The notes under the pieces were generated by a model. That model made no database searches. It worked only from the letters and a program-made list of their open reading frames with translations, and was not told the DNA's origin. From Macrobrachium rosenbergii (lineage: Eukaryota; Arthropoda; Malacostraca; Decapoda; Palaemonidae): a stretch of 64,000 nucleotides of DNA. Positions 62,118-64,000 of the stretch are shown here, one piece after another. The translations under genes and the position numbers were made by a program. The stretch spans positions 23,653,391-23,717,390 of the forward strand of contig NC_089762.1 in the NCBI RefSeq assembly GCF_040412425.1, given 5' to 3'. Position 1 is the first letter of the stretch, and each line of letters opens with the position of its first letter.

Positions 62118-64000
62118 CTACGGGGTTAGGTAAGTTCTGTTTAACGTTGTCAATTTTGAGGAAAAATGTTCTGAAATGCTTAACGGGTCAATCAATCGGT
62201 CATTTCCTGTTGCACCCAAGGGGATGCATACGGCCTCGATGAACTCACACCACCACATTCTGTCCTCTCCAACACTCATCTCCTTCTTCCGCCTCAGTGT
62301 CCTCAACCACGTCTCCCTTGGCCTACCTCTACCTCTTCTACCAAGGGCAACCCACCCTGGTGTATCTCGTACTATTCCCTGTCTTCTATACAAATGGTCT
62401 AGCCACTTCCAGCCTGAGAATCTAACATGCTCATCAACCGGCTGCCCCCCCCCCTTTACTTCTCTAATTCTGCTATTTGATATTCTATTCCTCCAATTAA
62501 TTCCTAATATTCTTCCGAGCGCCTTATTTCCAAATGCTAAAAATTTATTTTCCGAAGTCACTGTACTTATGGCTCATGCCCATAAATTAAAATGCTCCTA
62601 ACCATTACCTTATAAATTTTGATTTTTGTATGTACAGAAAAACTGGTATTATTTCAAATATTTTTAAGAATTCCCGTTGCCTGATGAGCCTTTTTTAATC
62701 TTTCCATAAATTCTGTGCTCAGAGAAACATCCTTATCTAAATAAGTACTTAAATATTTAAACTTATCCACTCGCTTTACTACCATACCTTCAATTAGACA
62801 GTCCTGTGCATTTTCAATATTCATATTCATGATTTCAGTTTTTCCATTATTAATAACTTAAACAACCTTTTGAACTTCACTCACTACACAATCCAACACT
62901 CTCTGCATCTTTTCTGGTCGCTCGCAGATCGGGACTACTATATATCGTCAGCATAATCTAAGTCAAGAAGTTTCCCTTTTTCTCCCCAGATTATAGCTGC
63001 ATCCGTTTCTCTTTTAGCCCTTCTCATTACGTAATCTACGACCAATACAAACAACAGAGGACACACAATGCCATCCCGAACCACACCAGATTTAACTTCA
63101 AATGTATCACTCAAACAACCAAGAACCATCACTTTATAAGATGTGCCCTCATTCATGTTCATAATAACCCTCACAAACTTTTCCGGCACTACATAATGCC
63201 TCATGGTTTTTCCCATAGTCCCTCTCGAAATACTATCAAAGGACTTTTCAAAACCAACAAAACAAAGACTTAACGGGGCTTTCATTTCATTAGCTTGCTG
63301 CATTAAATGCCTTACCAAGAAGATCTGGTCACTGCAACCCCGCCCCTTTCTAAAACCGGCCTGTTCATCCCTCCGAGTACCATCAACCACTGGCTCCGAC
63401 CTATTCAACAATACTCTACTGAAAATTTTCAAGGCTACAGGTGGCAAAGTGGTTCCCCTCCAATTACCACACCTACTCAAATCTCCTTTCTTTGGAACTT
63501 TAATGATCATACCATTCTTCCAACCTGATGGTACTATCCCTTTCACCCATATCTCACTGAATAATATCTTCAAGACAAATATTAATCTACCTTCCTCCAC
63601 TTTAAACATTTCCGGGAATAAACCATCCTCTCCTGGTGCTTTATAATTATTTAACTGTTTTATTTCCTTAACTGCTTCTTCTAGCCTGATTTCACCTTCA
63701 TCAATATTTAAATCTTCCTGAGCAGGCGGTATTTTTCAGTTTCCGCAATCTTTTCATTAACAGATCTTCTTTTATCCCTCTTAGTCTTTTAACTTCTGAA
63801 TCCAAACTCAAGTACTTAGTTCTTGCTAATCCAAATTCATCATTAACAAAATGCATTTCACTCCTCAGTTTTGCTTCACCTCTCTTTTTAATCATATATT
63901 CCATGTTTCCTCAGGCATCCACATCTTTTTTCTCAATCTGTCTACCTCTGATCGTATAACCAGCAGCCTCATGCAAAACTTTATTCACATCTTCAGACAT
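62118..64000 (-). pseudogene. RTE-like LINE ORF2, partial (runs off right edge)
   Basis: Minus-strand RT, mostly one open frame at 63609-62938: WKNGMIIKVPKKGDLSRCGN with WRGTTL, EQAGFRKGRGCSDQIF, LCFVGFEKSFDSIS (catalytic box A with D to G change: FVGFEKSFDS for F.DFEKAFDS) and LLDLDYADDI (box C, near 62950). 63904-63701 is the Lys-rich pre-RT linker. After a decayed middle, the C-terminus (62561-62118) reads RILGINWRNRISN, KWLDHLYRR, GRRGRGRPRETWLRTLRR and MWWCEFIEAVC, typical of RTE-type pol ends. Endonuclease lies beyond the window. Loss of the box A aspartate indicates inactivity. Confidence 0.82.

Overview
This is a eukaryotic, AT-rich, microsatellite-saturated window. The tracts are mostly TA, GA/CT, TG and ATT. 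It most resembles a decapod crustacean genome, probably a penaeid-type shrimp: the tract density, the SINE-like repeat at 19671 and 61114 and the fold-back repeat at 40864 look like repeats I recall from shrimp genomes. No search was run to confirm this.

One intact cellular gene is supported: an LHPP-type HAD phosphatase on the minus strand. Five coding exons (56126-56008, 51292-51103, 48284-48133, 47802-47646, 45936-45739) join in frame with consensus splice sites into a predicted 271-residue protein.

Nearly everything else is mobile or repetitive DNA. 1-10800: a same-strand, head-to-tail array of Jockey-like LINEs. It has one long degenerate copy, one internally deleted copy and one 3' tail. 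The long copy is split by a MULE-type DNA transposon (about 7995-9835) whose ends are GTGTCGAA minisatellites in inverted orientation. 10830-17250: a quiet, tract-poor stretch with no recognisable gene. 17300-21200: TA tracts, a hAT-like MITE with a perfect 8-bp target duplication, a SINE copy and a polypyrimidine stretch. 22140-24480: a decayed Bel/Pao pol. 24716-26937 and 34386-40770: two copies of one composite repeat (ATT tract plus CACTAAAC array plus shared flanks). The second copy was entered by a degenerate Ty3/gypsy element (35554-40405) with both LTRs, PBS, gag, protease, RT, RNase H and integrase. 27690-29370: twelve units of a 146-148-bp GC-rich minisatellite. 29570-30400: a coiled-coil pseudogene. 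30494-31652: a 1.16-kb palindrome carrying a TA tract in each arm. 40864-41092: a fold-back repeat. 45739-56143: the LHPP gene, with a LINE fragment and two MITEs in its introns. 58441-59699: an element with roughly 300-bp inverted repeats. 60600-61760: microsatellites and a SINE with a perfect 13-bp target duplication. 62118-64000: an RTE-like LINE running off the right edge.

Except for LHPP, the coding remnants are broken by stops and frameshifts. The many long ORFs across simple repeats and the minisatellite are products of repeats lacking stop codons. The window reads as layered transposon insertions around and inside one conserved metabolic/signalling phosphatase gene.
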